Source: Anaerolineaceae bacterium
GTDB taxonomy: Bacteria > Chloroflexota > Anaerolineae > Aggregatilineales > Phototrophicaceae
Length of the DNA stretch: 64,000 bases
Direction of reading: 5' to 3'
NCBI GenBank assembly: GCA_016124855.1
Contig: WGMX01000023.1
Span: 62,001-126,000 of the forward strand
Both the position numbers and the translations under genes were made by a program. Under the pieces are notes generated by a model that was given only the letters and a program-made list of their open reading frames with translations, did not search any database and was not told the origin of the DNA. Shown here piece after piece: positions 1 through 8,145 of this stretch (the first letter of the stretch is position 1; each line of letters opens with the position of its first letter).

Positions 1-1
1 G

Positions 2-529
2 ACTTTAGGTGCAGTGATGATCGGGGCTATCAAGCGTTCGACAAAACTGCCGCTGGACGTCCATGCGATGATTGTCGAACCGGATCATCTGGTGGGGGAT
101 TTTGCCAAAGCGGGTGCTAGCCGTATCACAGTCCATATAGAGGCCTGCCCCAATTTGCACCGCACCTTACAGGCGATTAAAGGGCTGGGCTGCGGGGCGG
201 GCGTAGCGCTTAATCCACACACACCGGCTTCTTTATTGAGCGAAGTGATTCATATGGTCGATGTAATGATCGTGATGAGTGTGAATCCCGGTTTTGGTGG
301 ACAGGCGTTTTTGCCGGAAGTTCTGCCCAAGGCGCGCCAACTTCGGCAGATGATTCATGATAGTGGACGAGCGATTGATCTGGAAATTGACGGCGGTGTG
401 AACACAGAAACCGCGCCAAAGTGCGTTGAAGCGGGCGTGAATGTGTTGATTGCAGGAAGCTCCATTTATAACCCGAAATTCAGCGTTAAAGCAGGCATTG
501 ATGCTCTCAAAGAGTCTGTAAGCGGCTAG
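2..529 (+). CDS. rpe: ribulose-phosphate 3-epimerase, 5'-truncated by the window edge
   Basis: Interconverts ribulose 5-phosphate and xylulose 5-phosphate in the pentose phosphate pathway. The reading frame is open to the left edge, so the N-terminus is missing (roughly 40-50 residues by comparison with the usual ~220). Visible family motifs are LPLDVHAMIVEP (with the metal-binding Asp and His), MSVNPGFGGQ and the phosphate-binding LEIDGGVN and AGSSIY stretches. A GTG at 14 could be read as a start, but the residues before it still fit the family, so I treat the gene as partial. The stop is TAG at 527-529. Confidence 0.95.
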   Translation, partial: TLGAVMIGAIKRSTKLPLDVHAMIVEPDHLVGDFAKAGASRITVHIEACPNLHRTLQAIKGLGCGAGVALNPHTPASLLSEVIHMVDVMIVMSVNPGFGGQAFLPEVLPKARQLRQMIHDSGRAIDLEIDGGVNTETAPKCVEAGVNVLIAGSSIYNPKFSVKAGIDALKESVSG

Positions 530-635
530 CGTAACACTTATAGTAGACAGGTGTTTAGAATTGTAGAATGGGATTACACTGTAATGTAATGAAACAGTGT
601 TTTACTGCGTTATTAGGCGTAAGGATTGTGGTGTT

Positions 636-2300
636 GTGGCTCAAACAAAGTTATTGAGTGTCGATGGTTATTTGTTGAAGCAGTTGGCGTTAGCCGGTTT
701 GAATTGGCTTGATACGAACCAAGAACGGGTCAATCAGTCAAATGTATTTCCTGTTCCTGACGGTGACACCGGAACCAATATGTATTTAACGATGCGGAAG
801 GCGTGCGAGCCTTTGATTTCGATGGATGAAAGTCATGCCGGTAAAGTGTGCAAGCTGATCGCAGCCGGTGCGCTGCTGGGTGCACGAGGAAACTCCGGCG
901 TTATTCTGTCACAGTGGTGGCGAGGATTCGCCGAGGCGCTGGAAAACCACGCGCAGTTCGACGCGGCGATCTTTGCGGCGGCCTGCGAGAACGCGGTTGA
1001 ACGGGCTTATAAGGCGGTCGTTAAGCCGGTGGAAGGGACAATCCTAACCGTTACGCGGCAGGCGATGGAAGCGGTCGTCGAGAAGGCACGGACAGAAGCC
1101 GACCTGAACCGATTGATTGATGTTAAGGTGGATGCGGCTTATAACTCGCTCAAGCATACGCCGGATTTACTACCTGTATTGAAAGACGCGGGTGTCGTCG
1201 ATTCAGGTGGGCAGGGTTGGACCTACATTATTGAGGGTATGCTCAAACAAGTTAAAGGGGAAAGCTTAAGGGCTTCGGCTTGGGATACTTCATCGCCTAA
1301 GGACTCGAAAGCATGGCAAGAGGCGCTTGTGCCAGAAGATGAAGAAGGTTACGGTTACGATGTGCAGTTCCTGATGCGCGGGAAAGCGATGGATGTGGAT
1401 GCTGTGCGCGCAGCAATTGACGCATTGGGTTGGTCAACTCTGGTTGTGGGTGACGAAAATCTGATTAAAGTCCATGTGCATGTGCATGATCCGGGTGTGC
1501 CGATTAGTTATGCCATTCAGTTAGGTGCGTCGCTGGATGACGTGGTCGTTGAAAATATGCAGGCTCAATATCAAGATTATGTGGTTGAGCGGGCAGGGCG
1601 AGAGGGCGCGGTTGCAGGTGAGCCAGTCAAGGGTGTGGCGGTGGTGACGGTCGCCCCAAGTGCTGGATTGCGAACCTTATTCACGCGCGACTTGGGCGCG
1701 GCTTATGCCATTGGCGGCGGGCAGACGATGAACCCCAGCACCGAGGATTTTTTGCTGGCCTTAAAGCAGCTGCCGAATAATGAGGTTATTCTGCTGCCGA
1801 ATAATCCGAATATTTTACTGGCGGCGAAGCAGGCTTCGGGGTTGGTGTCGGACAAACAGGTCAACGTTGTTTCCAGCCGGACTGTCCCGCAAGGGGTGGC
1901 GGCGATGATTGAGTATGGGAACGAGCGCCAAAGTTTGGGGCTGCCTGAATTGACCGATGTTATGGGGAAGGCTCTCAAAAATGTCATCACCTGTGAGATT
2001 ACGATTGCAACACGCAGTGTTTCGTTGGAAGGTGTGAGCGCGGTTGAGGGTCAGTATATCGGGTTAATTGACGACAAGTTGAGTGTGGCGGGTGATACAG
2101 TGTCAGGCGTGGCGGAAGCCATGTTACACAAGATTGATACGGACAAGCATGATCTGGTTACGTTATACTATGGTGATACGGTGACCGAAGCTGATGCACA
2201 AGCACTTGTTGATGAATTGTCCACACAGTTTTCTAAGCCAGAATTCCAAATCGTGAACGGTGGTCAACCACTCTATCCTTATATCATCGGCGTGGAATAA
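636..2300 (+). CDS. fakA: DAK2/DhaL-domain fatty acid kinase-like protein (FakA/YloV family)
   Basis: Probable kinase that phosphorylates fatty acids presented by DegV/FakB proteins. The N-terminal DhaL-type domain carries PDGDTGTNM near residues 41-49 (Mg-ATP binding), GARGNSGVILSQ and VVDSGGQG. The rest matches the FakA middle and C-terminal regions, and 554 residues is normal for the family. I chose the GTG at 636 because AAGGA lies 10 nt upstream and the protein then begins at the usual distance from the DhaL domain; a GTG at 597 is also in frame. Two degV genes follow without a gap, which is the FakA-FakB arrangement. The function in this organism is inferred. Confidence 0.9.
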   Translation: MAQTKLLSVDGYLLKQLALAGLNWLDTNQERVNQSNVFPVPDGDTGTNMYLTMRKACEPLISMDESHAGKVCKLIAAGALLGARGNSGVILSQWWRGFAEALENHAQFDAAIFAAACENAVERAYKAVVKPVEGTILTVTRQAMEAVVEKARTEADLNRLIDVKVDAAYNSLKHTPDLLPVLKDAGVVDSGGQGWTYIIEGMLKQVKGESLRASAWDTSSPKDSKAWQEALVPEDEEGYGYDVQFLMRGKAMDVDAVRAAIDALGWSTLVVGDENLIKVHVHVHDPGVPISYAIQLGASLDDVVVENMQAQYQDYVVERAGREGAVAGEPVKGVAVVTVAPSAGLRTLFTRDLGAAYAIGGGQTMNPSTEDFLLALKQLPNNEVILLPNNPNILLAAKQASGLVSDKQVNVVSSRTVPQGVAAMIEYGNERQSLGLPELTDVMGKALKNVITCEITIATRSVSLEGVSAVEGQYIGLIDDKLSVAGDTVSGVAEAMLHKIDTDKHDLVTLYYGDTVTEADAQALVDELSTQFSKPEFQIVNGGQPLYPYIIGVE

Positions 2301-3179
2301 ATGCCCAATATCCAGATTGTAACTGATAGCTGTGCTCATTTTGCTACCCCCCATTTTTTGCACCAATATCCAATGGTGACGGTTGTTCCCAATAAAATCA
2401 ATGTAGCCGGTAAAAGTTACCGCGAAGGGGTTGATCTTTCGCCTGAAGAAGGGCTGCGGTTGATTGCATCCCAACAATATGCGCCGATAGTTCATTCGCC
2501 AACGGTCGCCGAGTTCACTGAGGTTTACGGGCATCTTTCGCGCCATTGCGACGGAATCATTTCAATTCATGCGTCGCGGGAGATTTATAATAGTTATACC
2601 AATGGTCTGGCGGCGGCGCGTCCCTTCGCCGGGAACTGCCCGATTGCCGTGATTGATTCGCAGAATTTGTGCGCAGGTCAAGGGATGTTGGTCAAGGCGG
2701 CGTTGAAGTCCATCCAACAGGAGCCGACTCTGGACGATATGGTGAGGGCTATACGCGGGGCGGTCGAACGGATTTATTCAGTTTATTATGCCGAGTCGGT
2801 CAGTTATTTGCAGCAAAATAAAATTATGAGCGCTTCGCACAGCGTGCTGAGCAATATGCTGGGCATCAAACCGTTTTTAAGTGTGGAACACGGGCGAATG
2901 CAGCTGGTGGAAAAGGTGCGAACCCGGTCACAGGCCGTAGAACGGATGGTGGAGTTTGTGACGGAGTTTGCCGACCTTGAGGATGTCGTGATTTTGCAGC
3001 ACAAAAGTTATATGAGTGAACAGGCGCGGATGATTCAAGACCGGTTATCGGTTGATTTCCCCGGACAATTCTTTCCCCACGCACTTTATGGCACGTCATT
3101 AGCGGCGCTGATCGGCACAGACGCGACCGGGGTGGTCATTCTCGAAAAAGAAACGGACGATCTAGACGATGACTTTTAA
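2301..3179 (+). CDS. DegV family protein (FakB-like fatty-acid-binding protein), copy 1
   Basis: A 292-residue DegV-fold protein that should bind a fatty acid and present its carboxylate to the upstream kinase. The N-terminus IQIVTDSCAHF is the family signature (I-V-T-D-S), and the C-terminal half has the usual HxxxxGTSLAALIGTDATG-like ending. Its ATG directly follows the fakA stop codon, so the two are almost certainly co-translated. It shares only family-level similarity with the next gene, so the pair probably handles different acyl chains (inference). Confidence 0.88.
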   Translation: MPNIQIVTDSCAHFATPHFLHQYPMVTVVPNKINVAGKSYREGVDLSPEEGLRLIASQQYAPIVHSPTVAEFTEVYGHLSRHCDGIISIHASREIYNSYTNGLAAARPFAGNCPIAVIDSQNLCAGQGMLVKAALKSIQQEPTLDDMVRAIRGAVERIYSVYYAESVSYLQQNKIMSASHSVLSNMLGIKPFLSVEHGRMQLVEKVRTRSQAVERMVEFVTEFADLEDVVILQHKSYMSEQARMIQDRLSVDFPGQFFPHALYGTSLAALIGTDATGVVILEKETDDLDDDF

Positions 3180-4023
3180 AAAAATACATTTTATTGCGGA
3201 TAGTACCTGTGATATACCCCCTGACATGCTGCAAAAGTGGAATATTGCGATCATACCGGCGTTTGTGAATTACGGCGGCGGAAGCTATGCCGATGATGGT
3301 AAAGAGCTTGATCGCGTGGCGTATTACGACGAACTGCCGTCGATGTCGTCGCAGCCAACGACGGCTGCACCATCACCGGGTTTGACTGAGTCGATCATTA
3401 CGAAGGTGGCGGCGGAGTGTGATCATGTGGTGATGCTGACTGTACCGGCTAAACTCAGCGGCATTTATAACGCGTTTCGGTTAGGTGCAAGCAGTTTGCC
3501 GCCGGATCGTTATACTCTGATTGACAGCGGCACGACGACCATGGCAATGGGTTTTCAAGTGCTGGTTGGGGCAGAGGTGGCCGACGCTACCGGCGACGTT
3601 TCGGAAGTCGTGAACGCCATCGAACGGGCACGACAGCACATCCGATTATATGCTGCACCGGAATCGATGATTTATTTACGGCGCAGTGGCCGCGTCGGTT
3701 GGGCGGCTGCAGGGGCGGCGACGCTGCTGCAAATCAAACCTATCGTATCGCTCAGTGATGGTGTGGTAGAATCAACGGCACGCGTGCGCACCTTCGGAAA
3801 AGCGGTCGAAAAAATGGTGGAACTGGCATTAGAGCAGACTCCGTTTGACCGTTTAGCGCTTCTGCATACCAATAATCCCGATGGCGCACAGGACATGAAG
3901 CAAATGTTGGGCAGCGCGGTACCTGCCGAAACCTATATCATTAACATTACGCCTGTTTTGGGAACACATGTTGGCCCGAAAGCGTTGGGCGTGATTACCC
4001 TGAATCAGGGTTGGAGACAGTAG
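3169..4023 (+). CDS. DegV family protein (FakB-like fatty-acid-binding protein), copy 2
   Basis: A 284-residue DegV protein whose start lies 11 nt inside the preceding degV gene, indicating translational coupling. It begins with IHFIADSTCDIPPDML (family signature D-S-T-C-D). The phosphate/fatty-acid pocket motif RRSGRVGWAAAG is present, and it ends GTHVGPKALGV, typical of the family. Together with the upstream DhaL-type kinase and first degV it forms a compact three-gene fatty-acid-activation unit. Confidence 0.9.
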   Translation: MTFKKIHFIADSTCDIPPDMLQKWNIAIIPAFVNYGGGSYADDGKELDRVAYYDELPSMSSQPTTAAPSPGLTESIITKVAAECDHVVMLTVPAKLSGIYNAFRLGASSLPPDRYTLIDSGTTTMAMGFQVLVGAEVADATGDVSEVVNAIERARQHIRLYAAPESMIYLRRSGRVGWAAAGAATLLQIKPIVSLSDGVVESTARVRTFGKAVEKMVELALEQTPFDRLALLHTNNPDGAQDMKQMLGSAVPAETYIINITPVLGTHVGPKALGVITLNQGWRQ

Positions 4024-4031
4024 ACGACATT

Positions 4032-6917
4032 ATGCCATCTGCACTGGAAACACTGGTCAAAATCTTAAAGTTAGAGCGCGAACAGGGTACTAAGAATACG
4101 GCTGTCATTGGTGGATTGGCCGCATTTAGCGATAAATGGGCGCAAGATGCGCACACACAGGCGCGTAAGCCGGAACATCACTTGCTGGTAGATGAACTGA
4201 CGATTTTACTGCGACAATACGAGACAATTGAAGCCAAGCCAGATCGCGTGATGAGTATTGCTTATATGCTGGATCGAATTACCGGACGCGTGCCACCGCC
4301 ACCGGAATTTCGAGCGCCTGCCGTCCCGACTCCACCGCCGGAAGTAGTTGAAGGAGCGCGGGACACATCCCCACAGGCCGAAGCACCGCCAACTGACCAA
4401 ACACAAAATGCACCTCCAGCGCGCGAGGAACGTCGCGAGCAGCGCCAAAGACGCGAACATCATCGTCAACAGGAACAGCCCCGGGCAGAAAATGCTCGAG
4501 ATGAGCAAAATGCCGCGCCGCCAACGCCTGCAAACGAGCAGAATCGTCCGCGTAATGAACGGCCTGATCGACCCAAGCAGAATCAGCAGCAAAACCGTCC
4601 CCAGAACAATCAGAATAACCGTAGACCTCAGAAACCGGCTCGCGACAACGATGAAGAAGATGGTGATGAGGGCGGTGATATGTTCCGTGAACGCGGCGAC
4701 GACATGAGCTATGACAGCTATGACGTGCCTGTTCGCACTCGTGGGGGGCGTAACCAGCAGGGTGAGTTGGATATTGCGCCGATGCCCAAATTGGCGCGCG
4801 TACCACGCCGTCCACGTCCGAAAATTTCATCGGAAGAGGCCAGTGATTTACTGCGTGGCCTCAAACAGCCGGTTACTGTGCTGCGTGGTGTCGGGCCGGG
4901 TATGGCGAAGATGCTGCAAAAGCTGGGCATCCATACCGTGAATGACATGCTTTATTATTTGCCCCGCCGCTATGACGATTACACTAATTTACAGACGATT
5001 GCCAAGCTCGTGCCTGACCCGGATAAGTTCGTGACGATTATTGGCACAGTCATCCACGCTGAAATTCGTATCGGGCGTGGTAATCGCAAAGACTTTTTCG
5101 TGGTTTTGGACGATGGAACGGCCCGAATGGGCGTGACCTTCTTCGGCAGACACTTCATGATCCGGCAGGTGAAAAAGGGACAGCAGCTTGTCGTCAGCGG
5201 CGTGATTTCGATTTATGGTCGCCAAGTGCAGATGACCAACCCCGAATGGGAACCGCTCGAAACTGAAAATTTGCATACAGTGGGTATTGTCCCTGTTTAT
5301 CCACTGACAGAGGGTTTAAGTGGACGCTCGCTGCGTAAACTCATGAAAAGCGCTATTGATTACTGGTCGGAGCGGATTCCGGACTTTGTACCGGAAGGTA
5401 CGCTGGAACGGACCGAACTAGGTGATCTAGGTTGGGCATTGAAGAATGTTCATTTTCCCGAAGGATGGGATCATCTGGAATTGGCGCGCAAGCGGCTGAT
5501 TTTTGATGAACTACTGACGCTGCAATTGGCGATGCTGGGAAACCGTCGCGAATGGCAGTCAACGCCTGCTCAGCCGTTGAACGTCAGTGATGAATATCTC
5601 AATGAATTTATGCAAACAGTTTTCCCGTATCCGCTGACAGGCGCTCAACGTCGAGCGATTGAAGATGTACGGCGTGACGTGGGGCAAACCCGCCCAATGA
5701 ATCGCTTACTGCAAGGCGATGTGGGTTCAGGTAAAACAGCGGTGGCGACGGTTGTGATCGCGATGGCTTTGTCGCAGGGCAAGCAAGCCGCTTTGATGGT
5801 TCCGACGAGCATTCTGGCGGAACAGCATTATCGTGGAATTAGCGCGACGCTGGCAAAGATGCCCAGTGACCGTAAACCGGTGGTAGCCTTATTGACAGGT
5901 TCACTCACAACTAGCGAACGCCATTCGATTTATCGTGGCATTAGTGACGGTTCTATTGATGTGGTGATTGGCACACATGCACTGATTCAAGAAGGTGTGG
6001 ACTTCAAAGATTTGGCGGTTGCGATCATTGATGAGCAGCATCGCTTCGGCGTGGAACAGCGTAAGGCTTTGCGGGGTAAAGGAACTAATCCGCACCTGCT
6101 GGTGATGACTGCGACTCCGATTCCGCGTACCTTAGCACTGACCATTCATGCTGATCTTGACCTCTCGATTATTGATGAGATGCCGCCGGGACGCATCCCG
6201 ATTCAAACGAAGGTGGTGCAGCCGGTAGCGCGTGAACAGGTGAATAACTTCATCATTGCCCAAATTAATCAGGGGCGGCAGGCATTTGTAGTGCATCCGT
6301 TGGTGGAAGCCTCGGAGAAGATCGAAGCACCCGCAGCCATGGAAGCCTATCAACGTTTGCAGCAGGTTTTCTTTAGGAATAAAGTTGGTTTGCTGCATGG
6401 TCGCATGAAACCTGCTGAGAAGGATGAAGTGATGGAAGCCTTCGCCAGTGGCGCATATGACGTGCTGGTGACAACGTCGGTGGCGGAAGTCGGTGTGAAT
6501 GTGCCGAATGCGTCGGTGATGGTGATCGAAGGGGCAAATCGCTTCGGGTTGTCGCAGCTTCATCAATTTCGTGGACGTGTTGGACGAGGGGAACATGCCT
6601 CGTACTGCTTGCTGCTGGCCGATACGAACTCGGAAGAAGCCAAGATGCGGTTGCAGGCGATGGAAGATACTACCGACGGCTTCAAACTGGCTGAGATGGA
6701 CTGGCGGCTGCGTGGAGCAGGTGATTTGATCGGCACCAAGCAAAGTGGTGGCAGCAAGATGCAGCTGGCCGAGCAGATGACTCCTCAGTTGGTGGAGATG
6801 GCACAGCGCGAGTCGCGAACCATTTATGAAGAAGACCCGAATTTATCGAGTGAAGAGCACCGTTTGCTAGCGCAGCGTGTCGTGATGCTGCATAATGAAC
6901 GCACGGATGTCAGTTAA
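4032..6917 (+). CDS. recG: ATP-dependent DNA helicase RecG with long low-complexity N-terminal extension
   Basis: Branch-migration helicase acting on stalled forks and Holliday junctions. From the ATG at 4032 it is 961 residues against about 690 usually. Residues ~1-95 form an extra helical domain, ~100-250 are a Gln/Asn/Arg/Glu/Pro-rich disordered stretch, and the wedge/OB domain follows (LRGVGPGMAKMLQKLGI, YYLPRRYDD). The helicase core has Walker A GDVGSGKT near 562, the RecG-type motif DEQHRFG near 666, TATPIPRTLA and QFRGRVGRG. A TTG at 4011, overlapping the preceding degV, is an alternative start and lies next to the GGAG. Confidence 0.95.
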   Translation: MPSALETLVKILKLEREQGTKNTAVIGGLAAFSDKWAQDAHTQARKPEHHLLVDELTILLRQYETIEAKPDRVMSIAYMLDRITGRVPPPPEFRAPAVPTPPPEVVEGARDTSPQAEAPPTDQTQNAPPAREERREQRQRREHHRQQEQPRAENARDEQNAAPPTPANEQNRPRNERPDRPKQNQQQNRPQNNQNNRRPQKPARDNDEEDGDEGGDMFRERGDDMSYDSYDVPVRTRGGRNQQGELDIAPMPKLARVPRRPRPKISSEEASDLLRGLKQPVTVLRGVGPGMAKMLQKLGIHTVNDMLYYLPRRYDDYTNLQTIAKLVPDPDKFVTIIGTVIHAEIRIGRGNRKDFFVVLDDGTARMGVTFFGRHFMIRQVKKGQQLVVSGVISIYGRQVQMTNPEWEPLETENLHTVGIVPVYPLTEGLSGRSLRKLMKSAIDYWSERIPDFVPEGTLERTELGDLGWALKNVHFPEGWDHLELARKRLIFDELLTLQLAMLGNRREWQSTPAQPLNVSDEYLNEFMQTVFPYPLTGAQRRAIEDVRRDVGQTRPMNRLLQGDVGSGKTAVATVVIAMALSQGKQAALMVPTSILAEQHYRGISATLAKMPSDRKPVVALLTGSLTTSERHSIYRGISDGSIDVVIGTHALIQEGVDFKDLAVAIIDEQHRFGVEQRKALRGKGTNPHLLVMTATPIPRTLALTIHADLDLSIIDEMPPGRIPIQTKVVQPVAREQVNNFIIAQINQGRQAFVVHPLVEASEKIEAPAAMEAYQRLQQVFFRNKVGLLHGRMKPAEKDEVMEAFASGAYDVLVTTSVAEVGVNVPNASVMVIEGANRFGLSQLHQFRGRVGRGEHASYCLLLADTNSEEAKMRLQAMEDTTDGFKLAEMDWRLRGAGDLIGTKQSGGSKMQLAEQMTPQLVEMAQRESRTIYEEDPNLSSEEHRLLAQRVVMLHNERTDVS

Positions 6918-6940
6918 AAGTTAAACTTAAAAGGTTAAGA

Positions 6941-6977
6941 ACAGAGCAGCTACAGGTTAAAGACTGTGGCGCTCTGT
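6941..6977 (+). promoter_or_regulatory. 13-bp stem-loop between recG and coaD
   Basis: Arms ACAGAGC (6941-6947) and GCTCTGT (6971-6977) pair perfectly, and inside them CTACAG (6950-6955) pairs with CTGTGG (6964-6969, one G-U). No U-run follows, so it is not a classical terminator. It ends 16 nt before the preferred coaD ATG. It could be an mRNA processing or translation-control element; no protein or ligand can be named. Confidence 0.5.
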
Positions 6978-6993
6978 CATCCAATTGATACTT

Positions 6994-7533
6994 ATGACAA
7001 ATACGATTCGGAAAGTTGTTTATCCCGCGTCACTCGACCCCATACACTATGGTCATATTGACGTTGCCGTGCGCGCGGCTAAAATATTTGATGAGGTTAT
7101 AGTTGCAATATACGATAAGCCGAAAAAGAATATTTTATTTACAGTTGATGAGCGGGTAGCGTTTGCACAGCGCGCTTTTAAAGATCATGGTAATATTCAA
7201 GTGGCGAAGTATTCAGTGTTAACTGTGAACTACGCCAAAGAGATCGGCGCGATGGCATTGATTCGTGGGCTGCGGGTCTTTTCTGACTTTGAGTTAGAGT
7301 TCCGAATGGGGCTTGCCAACCGCAAATTGGCACCGGAAATCGAAACCATTGCCATGATGACCGACGAGAAGCATCTATACATTAGTTCCAGTACGATTCG
7401 CGAAATTGCGGAACTGGGTGGCGATGTTTCGGGCATGACACCGGATTTTGTGGTAGAAGCCTTAAAGAACCGGTTCGCAGATCTCAACGAAAATCAAAGC
7501 AGCCCCGGATATAATGTTAGTATTCGGGATTAA
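6994..7533 (+). CDS. coaD: phosphopantetheine adenylyltransferase
   Basis: Transfers AMP from ATP to 4'-phosphopantetheine to form dephospho-CoA, the penultimate step of CoA synthesis. The nucleotidyltransferase HxGH motif is present as DPIHYGH near residues 15-21, RGLRVFSDFELE is conserved, and the second motif ISSSTIRE lies about two-thirds along. From the ATG at 6994 it is 179 residues, slightly longer than the usual 160 because of a C-terminal tail. A TTG at 6985 is in frame; neither start has a clear Shine-Dalgarno, and a hairpin lies just upstream. It is followed 23 nt later by a coiled-coil gene. Confidence 0.94.
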   Translation: MTNTIRKVVYPASLDPIHYGHIDVAVRAAKIFDEVIVAIYDKPKKNILFTVDERVAFAQRAFKDHGNIQVAKYSVLTVNYAKEIGAMALIRGLRVFSDFELEFRMGLANRKLAPEIETIAMMTDEKHLYISSSTIREIAELGGDVSGMTPDFVVEALKNRFADLNENQSSPGYNVSIRD

Positions 7534-7556
7534 CGGAAATTGGGAGGGGTAGTCAA

Positions 7557-8078
7557 ATGGACATTCAGCACCTTGTAGACAGACTTGAAGATTTGGTGGA
7601 CGAAGGACGGCATATGCCCTTTAGTAAATTCACCATGATTGACGAGGAACGCGCACTGGAACTGATTGACCAGATGCGTATTTCGATTCCTGAAGAAATC
7701 GAAAAAGCCTCACGCGTTTTGTCTCAGCGTGATCGCATTCTGGCACAGGCCAACGAAGAAGCGGCACGGTTGATTCAGGCGGCACGTGAACAAGGTGTAC
7801 AACTGATGGATCGTGAGGCTACAGTACAAGCTGCCCAAAGCCGCGCTGCCAATATCATCGAGCAGGCTAAACAGGACGCCGAAGAAGTCGTAGCTGGCGC
7901 GGATAAGTACGTTGCCGAAACACTTGCCAAGCTGGAACAACAACTGGCAAAGGCCCTTAACGTTGTCCGCAACGGCATCAATGAGGTCAACACTTCGGGC
8001 GCGGTACAGCAGATGCCGCCGGCACAGTTTCCGGTAGCGATGCGCCAGCAGGTCGAAGTCCGTAAAGAAGAACAGTAA
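7557..8078 (+). CDS. coiled-coil protein resembling SepIVA/DivIVA-type or F0-b-like proteins
   Basis: A 173-residue soluble protein without signal peptide or membrane segment. Residues ~1-50 are a compact conserved head (LVDRLEDLVDEGRHMPFS). Residues ~50-140 are a long Ala/Glu/Gln-rich heptad region (EEAARLIQAAREQG, RAANIIEQAKQDAEEV) that should form a coiled coil. I recognise this type as the DivIVA/SepIVA-like proteins encoded beside coaD-type genes in some Gram-positive-like bacteria; a role in growth or division-site organisation is inference. GGGAGGGG lies about 7 nt before the ATG. A strong terminator follows the gene. Confidence 0.75.
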   Translation: MDIQHLVDRLEDLVDEGRHMPFSKFTMIDEERALELIDQMRISIPEEIEKASRVLSQRDRILAQANEEAARLIQAAREQGVQLMDREATVQAAQSRAANIIEQAKQDAEEVVAGADKYVAETLAKLEQQLAKALNVVRNGINEVNTSGAVQQMPPAQFPVAMRQQVEVRKEEQ

Positions 8079-8099
8079 AGCTCATGGTTAATTTCTTTT

Positions 8100-8130
8100 A
8101 AGGGTATCCACGATACCCTTTTTTCTTTTC
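8100..8130 (+). terminator. rho-independent terminator
   Basis: AAGGGTATC (8100-8108), loop CAC, GATACCCTT (8112-8120), then a T-rich tract. This is a perfect 9-bp stem and ends the transcript that includes coaD and the coiled-coil gene. Confidence 0.92.
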
Positions 8131-8145
8131 TGATGAATATCACTC

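Noticed and set aside
4279..4830. Minus-strand ORFs opposite the low-complexity region of recG
   Set aside because: The repetitive codon usage of the Q/N/R/P-rich stretch keeps the other frames open; the products are low-complexity artefacts.
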